In this document: piece after piece, positions 17,746 through 27,127 of the stretch
Numbering within the stretch: the stretch's first letter is position 1
Layout of the letters: every line of letters starts with the position of its first letter
Origin: Parapedobacter indicus
GTDB taxonomy: Bacteria > Bacteroidota > Bacteroidia > Sphingobacteriales > Sphingobacteriaceae
Reading direction: 5' to 3'
Assembly: GCF_900113765.1 (NCBI RefSeq)
Contig: NZ_FOQO01000015.1
Coordinates: 62,001 to 126,000 of the forward strand
DNA: 64,000 nucleotides
Program-made: the position numbers and the translations under genes
Notes under the pieces: generated by a model
Databases searched by the model: none
The model's input: only the letters and a program-made list of their open reading frames with translations
Told to the model about the DNA's origin: nothing

Positions 17746-18093
17746 ATGGATTTAGTAAAATTTGTAGAAGAGCAAGCGGTAACGAAAAATGAGGTTCCCG
17801 CATTTAAGGCTGGGGATACCGTTAGCGTTCACTATAAAATTCGCGAAGGAAACAAAGAGCGTATTCAGGTTTACCAAGGGGTTGTCATTCAGCGCAATAG
17901 TATAGGGGCAAATCAAACCTTCACCGTGCGCAAGATTTCCAATGGTGTAGGTGTGGAACGTATTTTCCCGATCAACTCGCCAAATATCGAGAAGATCGAA
18001 GTTAATAGCTACGGCAAAGTACGCCGTTCAAAACTATATTATTTACGCGGACTTACAGGCAAGGCAGCGCGGATTAAATCAAAGAGATTTTAA
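17746..18093 (+). CDS. rplS: 50S ribosomal protein L19
   Basis: The 115-residue protein has the L19 signatures FKAGDTVSVHYKIREG, RIQVYQGVVI, FTVRKISNGVGVERIFP and KLYYLRGLTGKAARI. L19 sits at the 30S-50S interface. It stands alone here rather than in the rpsP-rimM-trmD-rplS order of many bacteria, which is usual in Bacteroidota. A terminator follows directly. Confidence 0.98.
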   Translation: MDLVKFVEEQAVTKNEVPAFKAGDTVSVHYKIREGNKERIQVYQGVVIQRNSIGANQTFTVRKISNGVGVERIFPINSPNIEKIEVNSYGKVRRSKLYYLRGLTGKAARIKSKRF

Positions 18094-18114
18094 TAACACC
18101 TTGGTGATTACCAT

Positions 18115-18146
18115 AAAAAAGCTATCCTATGGGTAGCTTTTTTTTA
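18115..18146 (+). terminator. Intrinsic terminator of rplS
   Basis: AAAAAAGCTATCC and GGGTAGCTTTTTTTT form a stem-loop with a long U tract 20 bases after the rplS stop codon. Confidence 0.9.
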
Positions 18147-18780
18147 TTGCTGTTGTTTAGCAACCTAACTGACTCCAAATCTATCTTTGCTTTTTTATTG
18201 TAGCATCAAAATTCCGTTGTTTCAGCCCGGGCTTCAAATGCTGATAGAAAGAAACTATTGGGTACGGCAGCGAATCAGCTGTTCTAAGGATGGTGCTTTT
18301 CAGTTGATCTCAATCCTGTAAATGCGAGTGCTTTCTATTACCGCCCCCCTTGCTTGTTACGTTCACAAGAGATAACCTCTGTTCTCAGAATGAAAAAAGT
18401 AATGTTGGCCCACAGAAAGAATAAATAAGGGGTGTTCTGATCTTTTTTGTATCGAAGTGATTGGTTTATAGTTAGATATAGGGTTTTAGTGAAGTTCCTA
18501 GAGGTAGCTTTAAGTAAAATTTATATTCGGTTATAAATCAATTCACTATTTAATTTATATAAACTATATGTTTATAATTCGTATACGCCAAATATGCGTA
18601 TGATTCCGGTTGTCCGAAATGTAAAAAAATGTTAAAAAAATTAGGGTATTCAAATAATTTGCTTTATTTGCGTTTGTTACTATGTGTGTGATGGGAATCT
18701 GGCGATTGTATCTAATCGCCAATCAATTCGAATTAACCACGGGATCAACTTTTGAATACGCGAATTACCTATAATAAGAA
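18147..18780. other. 634-bp intergenic region without a visible gene
   Basis: No open frame with coding character is visible on either strand. The right half is A/T-rich. GGCGATT (18701-18707) and AATCGCC (18714-18720) form a 7-bp hairpin with a 6-base loop, about 60 bases before the M23 peptidase gene; no U tract follows, so it may be a leader or operator structure. Confidence 0.5.
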
Positions 18781-20142
18781 ATGATAGTAAAAAAAAATGT
18801 GCTTGCACTTGTTGTGCTGGTTGTGATTGTATTGGGTGCCAGTTTCATTTTCCTTTCATCTTTTGACACCACCCCGGAAAGGCTGTCTACCCCAACTCCA
18901 GATATCATTGAACAAAGTAGCGCCACCAATCTCTTGTACGGATTACCTATAGCGGGGTTCAACATAGAAACCAATGCTGTCAAACGTAATGAATTTCTAT
19001 CGGATATACTTCAACGGTACCAGGTGGATCTTCAGAGCATTTCTATCCTAGCAAATAAATCAAAAGCTATATTTGATGTGCGCAAAATAGGGGCCGGGCA
19101 TGATTATACTGTTTTTGCCGACAATGCCGGTAAAGCTGCTTATTTTATATACCAGCCTAATCCAATTGACTACGTGGTGTATGACTTAAGGGATAGCATT
19201 TCCATCTACAAAAGGCAAAAGGAGGTGGACACTAAAATCGAGTCCGTATCAGGTACGATCCAAAGTTCTCTTTATGAAACATTGGAAGCGAATGGTGCAA
19301 GCCCTGACCTCGCTGTTCAATTGGCGGAAATATATGGTTGGGCTGTTAATTTTTATCGTATCAATCGGAACGACTGGTTTAAACTGGTTTATGAGCGTAA
19401 GTATGTTGATGGCAAACCAATTGGTCCCGGTCGGATCCGATCTGCCGTATTTGGTCATGATGGAAAGGAATATCAGGCATTTTATTTTGAGCCAAAAGAT
19501 GGTCAACCCGGTGCGTATTACGATGAAAATGGGAAAAGCCTGCGTCGGACATTCTTGAAAGCACCCTTGAAATACAGCCGTATTTCGTCCCGTTTCACCA
19601 TGAGGAGGTTTCATCCGGTCCAACGAAGATGGAAAGCTCATCTTGGGACTGACTTTGCGGCACCTCATGGTACGCCGATTGTTGCTACAGCAGCGGGCGT
19701 AATAATCGATTCCCGGTATAGTGGAGGGAATGGAAATTACGTAAAAATTAAGCATGACAATGTGTACACCACACAATATCTGCATATGAGCAAGCGTGCT
19801 GTGAAGAAAGGACAGCGGGTCTCACAAGGTCAGGTGATTGGTTATGTAGGAAGTACAGGACTTGCAACAGGTCCACACGTATGCTATCGATTCTGGAAAA
19901 ATGGGAGGCAAGTCGATGCGTTGGCACAAGTATTTCCACCGTCCGAACCTATTAAAAGAGAATACCAAATAGCATTTGAGCGGACACTGAATGAAGGTCA
20001 GCAGCGATTGGCAGCAATCGGAGACCAAAAGCAAAGCAATCTCGAAATCTACGGTGCGTTGGCATTTCGCATTGAAAACCTGTTTGAACCTGAAACAGAT
20101 GATAACCGTATTCTGGAAGGTTTTTCAGCACAGATGCTATAA
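18781..20142 (+). CDS. M23-family peptidoglycan endopeptidase, membrane-anchored
   Basis: The 453-residue protein has one N-terminal membrane anchor (about 6-26), an OapA/LysM-like middle region (residues about 60-260) and a C-terminal LytM domain: HLGTD (His287, Asp291 as zinc ligands), GGNGNYVKIKH, QYLHM, GYVGSTGLATGPHVCYRFW. In classical LytM enzymes the last motif is HxH; here it is His366-Val-Cys368, so Cys replaces the third zinc ligand. Cys can bind zinc, so activity is plausible. It should cut or bind peptidoglycan cross-links in the periplasm. No operon partner is present. Confidence 0.92.
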   Translation: MIVKKNVLALVVLVVIVLGASFIFLSSFDTTPERLSTPTPDIIEQSSATNLLYGLPIAGFNIETNAVKRNEFLSDILQRYQVDLQSISILANKSKAIFDVRKIGAGHDYTVFADNAGKAAYFIYQPNPIDYVVYDLRDSISIYKRQKEVDTKIESVSGTIQSSLYETLEANGASPDLAVQLAEIYGWAVNFYRINRNDWFKLVYERKYVDGKPIGPGRIRSAVFGHDGKEYQAFYFEPKDGQPGAYYDENGKSLRRTFLKAPLKYSRISSRFTMRRFHPVQRRWKAHLGTDFAAPHGTPIVATAAGVIIDSRYSGGNGNYVKIKHDNVYTTQYLHMSKRAVKKGQRVSQGQVIGYVGSTGLATGPHVCYRFWKNGRQVDALAQVFPPSEPIKREYQIAFERTLNEGQQRLAAIGDQKQSNLEIYGALAFRIENLFEPETDDNRILEGFSAQML

Positions 20143-20209
20143 GATAGCGCGGCGATCTATAGACTGTATCCGACCGGTATTTGGAATGGATCCGGTTTGA
20201 GCAGCTAAA

Positions 20210-20239
20210 AAACCCCGGTGATTCACATCAGCGGGGTTT
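20210..20239 (+). terminator. Terminator after the M23 peptidase gene
   Basis: AAACCCCG (20210-20217) and CGGGGTTT (20232-20239) form an 8-bp stem. The following sequence is only moderately T-rich. The remaining 150 bases up to the haem operon end show no gene. Confidence 0.7.
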
Positions 20240-20396
20240 CTACTAACTAAACTAAACAACTATATAAAACAAACCATATAGACACTTTGGGTTGGGTCAG
20301 TAGGCGACAACTACCCAACTGTTGCTTCAAAGATATAAATTATTTAGAAAGATTATAAATAAAATAGAAATAACTTAATAGTTGATTATCGATACC

Positions 20397-21416
20397 CTAT
20401 TTTGCGAAATCTGTAATCACCTGGCGCCAATCCTCGCGTTCCGGAACTCTAGGCTTACGTTTGCCAAAAAACTGTACGATTACATTGCCGTCTGAATCAA
20501 ATGCTTCCAGGCTCGTTACAATACCATCTTCCGTTGGTTTTTTAACTACCCAAACACTTTGGATGGCATCTTCCCGTAGATGCATATTGAATTCGGGATC
20601 AAGCACATTGAACCACGGCCCTGTCTGTAGTAATTTCTTTGCCTTACCCGTGTGTATCTGAATACATCCGCGACTCCCGATAAATACCATGATTTCTAGA
20701 TTACGCTCAGACACGCCTTCCAGTATCCGCTTCAACGATGCCACTGAAATCTGCGTGGCATGTCCGTCAGGAGCCAATCGCATAGCTTGACGGCGTGAAA
20801 CACCGAAGTCGCGCAGTATGCCAAAGAAATGGTGAGTGTCTTGTAAATTAAGCCACGCTTGGCGGAAACCGTCGGTGTCAATCTCGTTATCCGGAGTCTC
20901 TGTGATGGATTTGTCTACAGCCGCGGTTTGTAGCGGTACGCCCTGCTCGGATGACTTATACGTTGCTATCAGCGTCTCATAGGCTTGAATGTCACTCCGC
21001 TCGGTCAGGTAGATTTTATGCACAGCCGCGCCGTCTTTGTCAAAGAACTGGAGGCTACGGCGGTCACCCTCTAACACGGCGAAACCAAAATGCCAGGCGT
21101 TCATGAACAATCGGAGATCGATGTCGGGATTTACCACCAAACCAACGTGACCATTAAAAGAGGCCTTGGTATAAGTGCCCTGCCGCTCATGGACAGCATA
21201 GTCGTTCCGTGTAAGGGCCATAACGTGCCCCAATGTCTTGATTTCTTTTAGTATTTCGGGAAATTTAGGTTGTAATGCTATATTGGCATCACCTATGGCA
21301 ACCAAATCTGCTTCGGAAACACCTAATTGTTTGGCGGCATCGCGTATACGTACTTTCGGGTTTTCGTTCCTGTATTGTTGATATTGCTCCTTGAGCGATA
21401 ACGTTGTGTGTTCCAT
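20397..21416 (-). CDS. hmuS: HemS/ChuS-like haem-handling protein
   Basis: The 339-residue cytoplasmic protein has the tandem two-domain arrangement of HemS/HmuS: an N-terminal half (KVRIRDAAKQLGVSEADLVA, LMALTR-like VMALTRNDYAVHERQG) and a C-terminal half (HFFGILRDFGVSRRQAMRLAP, VFIGSRGCIQIHTGKA, WFNVLDPEFNMHLRED). It binds, stores or degrades haem taken up by the transporter. A longer frame to 21494 only extends into the ATPase gene; the ATG at 21416 gives the standard family N-terminus. It is the last gene of the haem operon. Confidence 0.92.
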   Translation of the reverse strand: MEHTTLSLKEQYQQYRNENPKVRIRDAAKQLGVSEADLVAIGDANIALQPKFPEILKEIKTLGHVMALTRNDYAVHERQGTYTKASFNGHVGLVVNPDIDLRLFMNAWHFGFAVLEGDRRSLQFFDKDGAAVHKIYLTERSDIQAYETLIATYKSSEQGVPLQTAAVDKSITETPDNEIDTDGFRQAWLNLQDTHHFFGILRDFGVSRRQAMRLAPDGHATQISVASLKRILEGVSERNLEIMVFIGSRGCIQIHTGKAKKLLQTGPWFNVLDPEFNMHLREDAIQSVWVVKKPTEDGIVTSLEAFDSDGNVIVQFFGKRKPRVPEREDWRQVITDFAK

Positions 21417-21423
21417 ATTGTAT

Positions 21424-22224
21424 TTATTTAATTGTTGTTTGTTCGGATAAAGCCATCGACGGGATGACCAAAGGACACTTAAACTCCTCATCATGAAATA
21501 ACCGTACCTGGATGTTAAACGCTTCGTGGATATTTTCGCTGGTTACGACCTCTCGTGGCACACCGAAGGCGATGCGTTTCCCTTTTTTTAAGATCATGAC
21601 TTTATCTGCATAGCGCGAAGCGAAATTAATGTCGTGGAGAATGCTGACCACACAATAACCGCGATTGGCCAGTCCCCGGGCCAACGATAGAATTTGTTGC
21701 TGGTAAAGTAAATCCAGTCCATTGGTGGGCTCGTCCAGGAAAAGCAAACCTTTTGGCTGACCATAGATCTGCGCAATGACACGGGCCAGTTGAACCCGCT
21801 GTTGTTCACCCCCTGATAGGGTGTTGTAATCCCGGTTGGCAAAGCCGGTTATGCCGGTCTCTTCCATCACGGTTTTGACAATCTGTACGTCTTCTTCCCC
21901 GGGCTTGTTGACAAAATGTGGGTATCGGCCCATCATAACCAATTCGTGTACTTTGAAAGAGACGGATAGGGTATTAATCTGTGCCAAAACAGCCCGGAAT
22001 TTAGCGAGAACATCGAGCTTGTACGTTTCTATGGGCTGTTCACGTAGGTAGATCTTCCCTTCGGTTGGTGCAATCTCTTTGCACAATAATTTGAGCAGGG
22101 TGCTTTTTCCGGCACCATTCGCCCCGATAATTGCCAGTAGTTCGCCTGGCTGTACATCAAAACTTACATTTTCAATCAGTTTTAGAGGTCCAACCGAATA
22201 GTGTATGTTTCTGACTTCAATCAT
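21424..22224 (-). CDS. hmuV: Haem ABC transporter ATP-binding protein
   Basis: The 266-residue ATPase shows Walker A GANGAGKST, the signature LSGGEQQRVQLARV, Walker B LLFLDEPT and the switch His region ILHDINFASRYAD. This is the HmuV/BtuD subgroup that powers haem import with a FecCD-type permease. It is located between the permease and HmuS genes of the same operon. Confidence 0.94.
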   Translation of the reverse strand: MIEVRNIHYSVGPLKLIENVSFDVQPGELLAIIGANGAGKSTLLKLLCKEIAPTEGKIYLREQPIETYKLDVLAKFRAVLAQINTLSVSFKVHELVMMGRYPHFVNKPGEEDVQIVKTVMEETGITGFANRDYNTLSGGEQQRVQLARVIAQIYGQPKGLLFLDEPTNGLDLLYQQQILSLARGLANRGYCVVSILHDINFASRYADKVMILKKGKRIAFGVPREVVTSENIHEAFNIQVRLFHDEEFKCPLVIPSMALSEQTTIK

Positions 22225-22271
22225 GTTGCGTTCATATATAATGTATGAAAAGTGATATAAAATTAATTGTT

Positions 22272-23321
22272 TTAAAAAATGCCGCCACGTTTTCGTCGTT
22301 CAATCAGGATGATATAAATGAATACCGGTGCCCCGATGATCGCAGTGAGTATACCAATGGGCAGTTCAGCCGGAGCGAATATGGTACGTGCGACTAAATC
22401 GGCAAGTACGAGAACGGAAGCTCCTAAGAGAGCAGATCCGGGAATAACCAACCGATGATCCGCCGAAAATGCCATCCGGAGAATATGCGGTATAACCAAG
22501 CCAACAAAACCAATCATACCGGATACCGCAACCGAGGCGCCAACTCCCAGCGTTGCCATGACAATAATCAATCTCTTTAGCACGTTTACATTGATGCCTA
22601 TGTGCCCGGCCTGTGATTCACCCAATGCAAGCGCATTCAGCGACTTGCTGAAAAAGGGCAACACAACTAGCGTGATGCTAACAAACGGCAAAATACCGGT
22701 GAGGGTTTTCCAACTAGCGCCCCCCAAACTGCCAAGCGTCCAGAAAGTGATGTTGCGTAACTGCTCATCCGTAGCCATGTAAGTCAGCAATCCCGTAAAT
22801 GAACCCGCCAGCGCGTTAATCGCAATACCAGCTAGCAACAGTGTGGTGATATCTGCCTTGCCATTGCCTACGGCTAAACGGTATACAGCAAATGTCGTAA
22901 TACAGGCGCCAATAAATGCTGCGATGGCTAAGGCATGGTAGCCTAATGTCATAGTTAGGAAACTAACGTATCGTTGTTCCAAAACGATTACCATAACGGC
23001 AAACAGGGAAGCGCCAGAGGAAATACCGATCAGCCCGGGTTCTGCCAACGGATTCCGGAACAGACCCTGCAATGCGGAGCCTGCAATGGCTAACGTGCCA
23101 CCTACAGCTGCTCCCAAAAGAACACGTGGCAGCCGGATGTTAAGCAATACGGCTTCCTGTTGGGAAGTGAAATTGACAGATGTATTTAATCCGCAGCGGT
23201 GGGCTATAATGGACCCTAACTCCGAAGCACTTATTTTGACGGCACCCACACATACCGACAATGCGCATGCTGCGATCAACAAAACGAGCAGTACCGTAAG
23301 TATAAGGGTGTAGCTTTTCAA
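22272..23321 (-). CDS. hmuU: Haem ABC transporter permease, FecCD family
   Basis: The 349-residue protein has about ten membrane helices and the FecCD motifs LPRVLLGAAVGGTLAIAGSA, NPLAEPGLIGISSGAS, GMIGFVGLVIPHILRM and ELPIGILTAIIGAPVFIYI. It forms the membrane channel for haem. Its ATG overlaps the stop of hmuT by 4 bases, indicating translational coupling. Confidence 0.95.
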   Translation of the reverse strand: MKSYTLILTVLLVLLIAACALSVCVGAVKISASELGSIIAHRCGLNTSVNFTSQQEAVLLNIRLPRVLLGAAVGGTLAIAGSALQGLFRNPLAEPGLIGISSGASLFAVMVIVLEQRYVSFLTMTLGYHALAIAAFIGACITTFAVYRLAVGNGKADITTLLLAGIAINALAGSFTGLLTYMATDEQLRNITFWTLGSLGGASWKTLTGILPFVSITLVVLPFFSKSLNALALGESQAGHIGINVNVLKRLIIVMATLGVGASVAVSGMIGFVGLVIPHILRMAFSADHRLVIPGSALLGASVLVLADLVARTIFAPAELPIGILTAIIGAPVFIYIILIERRKRGGIF

Positions 23322-24184
23322 TGTATTTTCTTCGCTAGCTCAATAATTGCTTTCCCCAAACGTGGACCGAATCCGGTAAGAAATTGGCCATCCATCTCCA
23401 CCACTTTTTGGTTTTTTCCCGCATTTGTCTCAGCGATGCCCTGAACTTGCAGCAATCCGTCAATGCCACCGAGACTGGATAGGCCGCTGTCAAACAATAG
23501 GATCACATCTGGATTGGCGGCAATCACGGCTTCGGATGTCAACGGTTTGAAATCCTCAAATCCTTGCACGGCATTTACGCCGCCGGCTAATTTGATTATT
23601 TCGTCCAGTTGTGTCCGTTGACCAGCCACCATCATCGTACCCGTGCCGCGGGCATAGATAAACAGGACTTTAGGTTTGCCCTGCGCTTGGGCAGTGATGG
23701 AATCTGCACGTGCTAAATCTGCTTCCAGTGCCCTGAGAAGCGAATCTCCCTTTGAAACTTGTCCGAGGCTATCGGCTACCGCCCGGATTAACTGTTTGGC
23801 ACCTGCTTCCGAATATTCATGGTGGAACAGCATAAAGCGGGTCCCAGCCGCCCGGATTTGTTCGGCCACTTGAGGTTTTACCACATCGGAAATTCCGATA
23901 ACCAAATCTGGTCCTAGTCCTAATACGCCTTCGGTAGAAATATCCCGGTTATGTCCGATTTTGGGTTTCTGTTGAAGGCTGGCAGGATAGGTGCTGGCTA
24001 CGTCCACCCCAACAATGTTATCTTCGAAACCTAACCCGACCAAGATCTCGGAAAGCGTCCCATTTGTGGAAACAATTTTTGTAGAGTCGGATAAACCGGC
24101 CTCAGAAATAGTGGAGACATTGCAGGACTGGAAGGTCAAGAACAGTAAGCCGAATACGACGGTAAAGATAAGTTGCTTATTCAT
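23318..24184 (-). CDS. hmuT: Haem ABC transporter substrate-binding lipoprotein
   Basis: The 288-residue protein has a lipoprotein-type signal (LTFQSC) and a periplasmic-binding-protein fold of the BtuF/HmuT kind: TNGTLSEILVGLG, VGVDVASTYP, KPKIGHNRDISTEGVLGLGPDLV, LFIYARGTGTMMVAG and LTGFGPRLGKAIIEL. It delivers haem to the permease. It follows the HmuY gene and overlaps hmuU. Confidence 0.93.
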   Translation of the reverse strand: MNKQLIFTVVFGLLFLTFQSCNVSTISEAGLSDSTKIVSTNGTLSEILVGLGFEDNIVGVDVASTYPASLQQKPKIGHNRDISTEGVLGLGPDLVIGISDVVKPQVAEQIRAAGTRFMLFHHEYSEAGAKQLIRAVADSLGQVSKGDSLLRALEADLARADSITAQAQGKPKVLFIYARGTGTMMVAGQRTQLDEIIKLAGGVNAVQGFEDFKPLTSEAVIAANPDVILLFDSGLSSLGGIDGLLQVQGIAETNAGKNQKVVEMDGQFLTGFGPRLGKAIIELAKKIH

Positions 24185-24228
24185 TCGTTAATACATGTGT
24201 TGTTTTTTGCTTGATTCCGTATGAAATG

Positions 24229-24885
24229 TTACTTCAGATTTGTGCTTCCATCGGGTTGGACGACGTAGCGAAAGGTATATACTTTGCTGTCCGGCCGATT
24301 CATAAAGTCCTTGAATGCTTCCGCAGATGTATCTGGATTGCCTCTGTAGTAGCTGATAAGTTCAATTTTCGCATATTTATCGTCATGTGTTTTCAGTACA
24401 AGGATTTTTCCCGGGATAGGGAGGATGGCATGCTGAGGATCTGTAGTGGCTGTATAATTGTACCAAGTACCGCTACCTGCCATATTTTCTGTCGAAAAAC
24501 CTGTGCTTGGGGCTGTCACATAGTTGTCAAATATCCCTTCTACAAGTTGTGCTTCAGCGCCATTTCCGAAAGATAACGTAGTGCCATCAAACTTGATATC
24601 CCATGTGGTACTTGTTGAATCAACTTCTTTACCTGCGGAAAAATCAAAGTAAGCCCGGATCGGCACAAGAACTTCATCTCCGTTTTCGTTTGTAATGGGA
24701 TTGCCACTGTCGTCCAAGAGTACCCGGGTTTTGCTGCCGTCTAGGTCCTCAACCGTTTTGACTTCCAATTCGGGTGTGACGTTATTGTCACCATCATCTT
24801 TGCTGCACGAAGACAGCGAAAGCGTGAAGAATACCATGATGAATGCGAGTGTGACGGCGTTTGCTTGGGTGAATGTTGTTTTCAT
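24229..24885 (-). CDS. hmuY: HmuY-family haem-binding lipoprotein
   Basis: The 218-residue product has a lipoprotein signal (SLSSCSKDDG) and the HmuY-type sequence DFSAGKEVDSTSTTWDIKFD, ending YTFRYVVQPDGSTNLK. HmuY proteins are surface or secreted haemophores that strip haem from host or environmental haemoproteins and pass it to the TonB receptor. Its place directly after the receptor gene supports this. Haem ligands cannot be assigned by eye. Confidence 0.88.
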   Translation of the reverse strand: MKTTFTQANAVTLAFIMVFFTLSLSSCSKDDGDNNVTPELEVKTVEDLDGSKTRVLLDDSGNPITNENGDEVLVPIRAYFDFSAGKEVDSTSTTWDIKFDGTTLSFGNGAEAQLVEGIFDNYVTAPSTGFSTENMAGSGTWYNYTATTDPQHAILPIPGKILVLKTHDDKYAKIELISYYRGNPDTSAEAFKDFMNRPDSKVYTFRYVVQPDGSTNLK

Positions 24886-24915
24886 TTTACTATGGATTAT
24901 GAGTATACTGATAAA

Positions 24916-27003
24916 TTATTTGTTGAAGCGGTAAGACAACCCACCGTATACCAAACGGCCCGGTAGGTAACTGATATATTCATTATTAGTGAATCCTAAG
25001 ATGTTGTCGGTAGTGAATTGAATTCGTAACGTATTGTTAAATAATGATTTGTATATGGATCCATTAACTAATGAGTAGCCTTTTACGAATTCGTTGTCCA
25101 GGTTGACGATGCCGTTTCCATCGACATCACGGACCCCATATCTTCCCCGGTAATTCCACCGCAACGATAAGCGGATTCCGGTGCGTGTCTCATAGTAAGA
25201 AATCCGTGCATTGGCCATGTATTTTGATCGGTTAAGCAATCCACCGTATTCGCTTTTTTTCACCGTTACCGTCCGTCCGGTCTCCGGATCACGCGCATAA
25301 GCGCGGCCTTCTTTGACCATGTTCCATTCATCCACATCTTTAGCTTCCAGGTATTGGATTCCACCGCCGACTTCCAGTGTGTTAGAAAGTAGATAGGTAA
25401 TATCAGCCTCTCCGCCTTGGGTGAATACAGCATTACGGTTGAAATAAGAGAATACCGATTGGCCATTGGTTTTGGTGGCTATGCTGGCAGTTGAAATGAG
25501 ATTATCCACGTCATTCCTAAAAATATTCACGTTGGCAATCAGTTTGTCGGCAGGGTGCATACGTACACCGACATTATAGGCCCATGAGCTTTCCGAATTT
25601 AGGCTTGACAAGGTGGAAGGATCGATCAGCACTTCGCTGATTTGTCCTTCGTCCTGCAGTCGCTGGAGATTTTCTTGAAGATCTTCATAACCAAATACAC
25701 TGTAACCTGCAACCGCGTTTGTAAAATTCAGGTAAAGCTGTCGGAAGTCTGGAGCCTTGTATCCGCGACTTGCCGAAACAAGCAACGTGAACTTCTTGTT
25801 TAATTGATAACTTGCAGCTAGCTTGGGACTAAATTGTGATCTATAAACATTATGCATGTCATAACGGCCACCAGCTATGATGTTAAGCCTGTTCAATAGC
25901 GTCCAGTCTGCCTGGATATAGCCATAACCTGAATTGAAACTCATTTTATCGTCATAGCGTGTGGCTTCTACCGTCTCATGTTGATAGCCAATACCCGCTG
26001 TAACAACAATATCCGGCCTGATCTCGTAGTCGTGTTGAAATTCCCCACGTGTAAAACCCTGATCAAAATAGGTTTCGTCATACAATTCCTTTGTGTCTTC
26101 ATAACTGATGGAAGACTCCGTACGATACGTAGCACGATAAAAGCGCAACATAGAAGTATGAGCCTCTGAAAATCGGTGTGTAATGCTGGGAAAAATGCTG
26201 AAATCGCGCTGGAGCCCTTTGCCGGATACAACTCGATTTTCCACCCCATATCGATCATCTTGGGAATTGGCATAATAACGCAGCGATACATTAACATTCG
26301 TCTTATCTGAAAATTTGTACCCTGCTTTTCCCGTAGCTGTATAAGCGGCAAACGGGGCTACCGTTTGAAAACCAGATTCAGGCATTAGGCTGTATCCTGC
26401 ATTGCTGAATCGATTGGCAAAACCGGAAATGGTAAGTTTGTCTGTACGATAGGATCCATCGGCACTGACGTCTGTAGATTGGTTGGTGCCATAACGTGTC
26501 GATATTCCAGCAAATACTCCCTTTGGCGGAGTTTTGGTGATAATATTAATCACGCCTGCCATCGCCTCACTTCCGTAAAGAGAAGACGAAGGGCCTTTCA
26601 CAATTTCAATGCGATCGATATTAGCCATAGTGATACGAGACAATTCCAATGTCCCGGATGTACGTCCGATAACAGGTTCCCCATCGATTAATATCAGGGT
26701 ATATTGTGCATCAAATCCTTGCATCTGTACGCCCGTACCATGGTCGCCTACTAACGCAAGACCGGTTTGTTCTGCTAAAATTTCATTAAGCCTAACCATA
26801 CCGCGATTTTGAATCTCACGGGAGGAAACGGTGGTAATAGGTATGGGTAATTCTTCGATTTTTTTATCGGTACGGGTAGCTGTAATAACTACTTCATCTA
26901 GTGGATTGTTTTTCAAGGTATCCGATTCGGAAACTACTTCCTGTGCTGTTAACGATGAGCTCCACAGTATCAATAAATAGACAAGGGCTAGCTTTCTGCT
27001 CAT
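24916..27003 (-). CDS. hmuR: TonB-dependent haem receptor, HmuR-like
   Basis: The 695-residue receptor has a signal peptide (ending LTAQE), a TonB-box-like start (DEVVITATR), a plug domain (VQMQGFDAQYTLILIDGEP, IEIVKGPSSSLYGSEAMAGVINIITK) and a 22-strand type barrel ending in LSYRFNK with the typical C-terminal aromatic. Gene context (HmuY, ABC importer, HmuS) makes haem the likely substrate. It is the first gene of the operon; its promoter region carries a candidate iron-responsive operator. Confidence 0.93.
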   Translation of the reverse strand: MSRKLALVYLLILWSSSLTAQEVVSESDTLKNNPLDEVVITATRTDKKIEELPIPITTVSSREIQNRGMVRLNEILAEQTGLALVGDHGTGVQMQGFDAQYTLILIDGEPVIGRTSGTLELSRITMANIDRIEIVKGPSSSLYGSEAMAGVINIITKTPPKGVFAGISTRYGTNQSTDVSADGSYRTDKLTISGFANRFSNAGYSLMPESGFQTVAPFAAYTATGKAGYKFSDKTNVNVSLRYYANSQDDRYGVENRVVSGKGLQRDFSIFPSITHRFSEAHTSMLRFYRATYRTESSISYEDTKELYDETYFDQGFTRGEFQHDYEIRPDIVVTAGIGYQHETVEATRYDDKMSFNSGYGYIQADWTLLNRLNIIAGGRYDMHNVYRSQFSPKLAASYQLNKKFTLLVSASRGYKAPDFRQLYLNFTNAVAGYSVFGYEDLQENLQRLQDEGQISEVLIDPSTLSSLNSESSWAYNVGVRMHPADKLIANVNIFRNDVDNLISTASIATKTNGQSVFSYFNRNAVFTQGGEADITYLLSNTLEVGGGIQYLEAKDVDEWNMVKEGRAYARDPETGRTVTVKKSEYGGLLNRSKYMANARISYYETRTGIRLSLRWNYRGRYGVRDVDGNGIVNLDNEFVKGYSLVNGSIYKSLFNNTLRIQFTTDNILGFTNNEYISYLPGRLVYGGLSYRFNK

Positions 27004-27030
27004 TATTTAGAATATTTATAAATAACGCCA

Positions 27031-27061
27031 CAAACATATACCTTATTGAGACTAATTACAA
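27031..27061 (-). promoter_or_regulatory. Promoter of the haem uptake operon
   Basis: On the minus strand TTG (27059-27061) is followed after 20 nt by TATGTTTG (27031-27038), matching the Bacteroidota consensus. Transcription would start near 27024, 21 bases before the receptor gene. Confidence 0.65.
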
Positions 27062-27065
27062 ATAA
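27043..27065. promoter_or_regulatory. Candidate iron-responsive operator over the hmu promoter
   Basis: A 23-bp imperfect palindrome with outer arms TTATT/AATAA and an inner GACTAATTAC core lies across the -33 region of the hmu promoter. Its place and A/T-rich dyad fit a Fur-type repressor site; assignment is inference because no site consensus for this organism was available. Confidence 0.35.
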
Positions 27066-27095
27066 TATTCAACTTTTTTTGTCTAGCTGTTTTGT

Positions 27096-27103
27096 TACCT
27101 TTG
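27096..27103 (+). promoter_or_regulatory. Promoter -7 box for cutC
   Basis: TACCTTTG matches TAnnTTTG, 25 bases before the cutC start codon. A T-run plus G (27074-27081) lies 14 nt upstream, shorter than the usual -33 spacing. Confidence 0.5.
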
Positions 27104-27127
27104 ACCATAATATAAATTCCGAACCGG

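Noticed and set aside
21417..21494. Longer N-terminus for the HmuS gene starting at 21494
   Set aside because: It lies inside the hmuV coding region in another frame and the family start pattern begins at 21416.
20397..27003. Cobalamin uptake operon (btu) instead of haem
   Set aside because: The permease and ATPase could fit either, but HmuY and HemS-type genes in the same operon point to haem.
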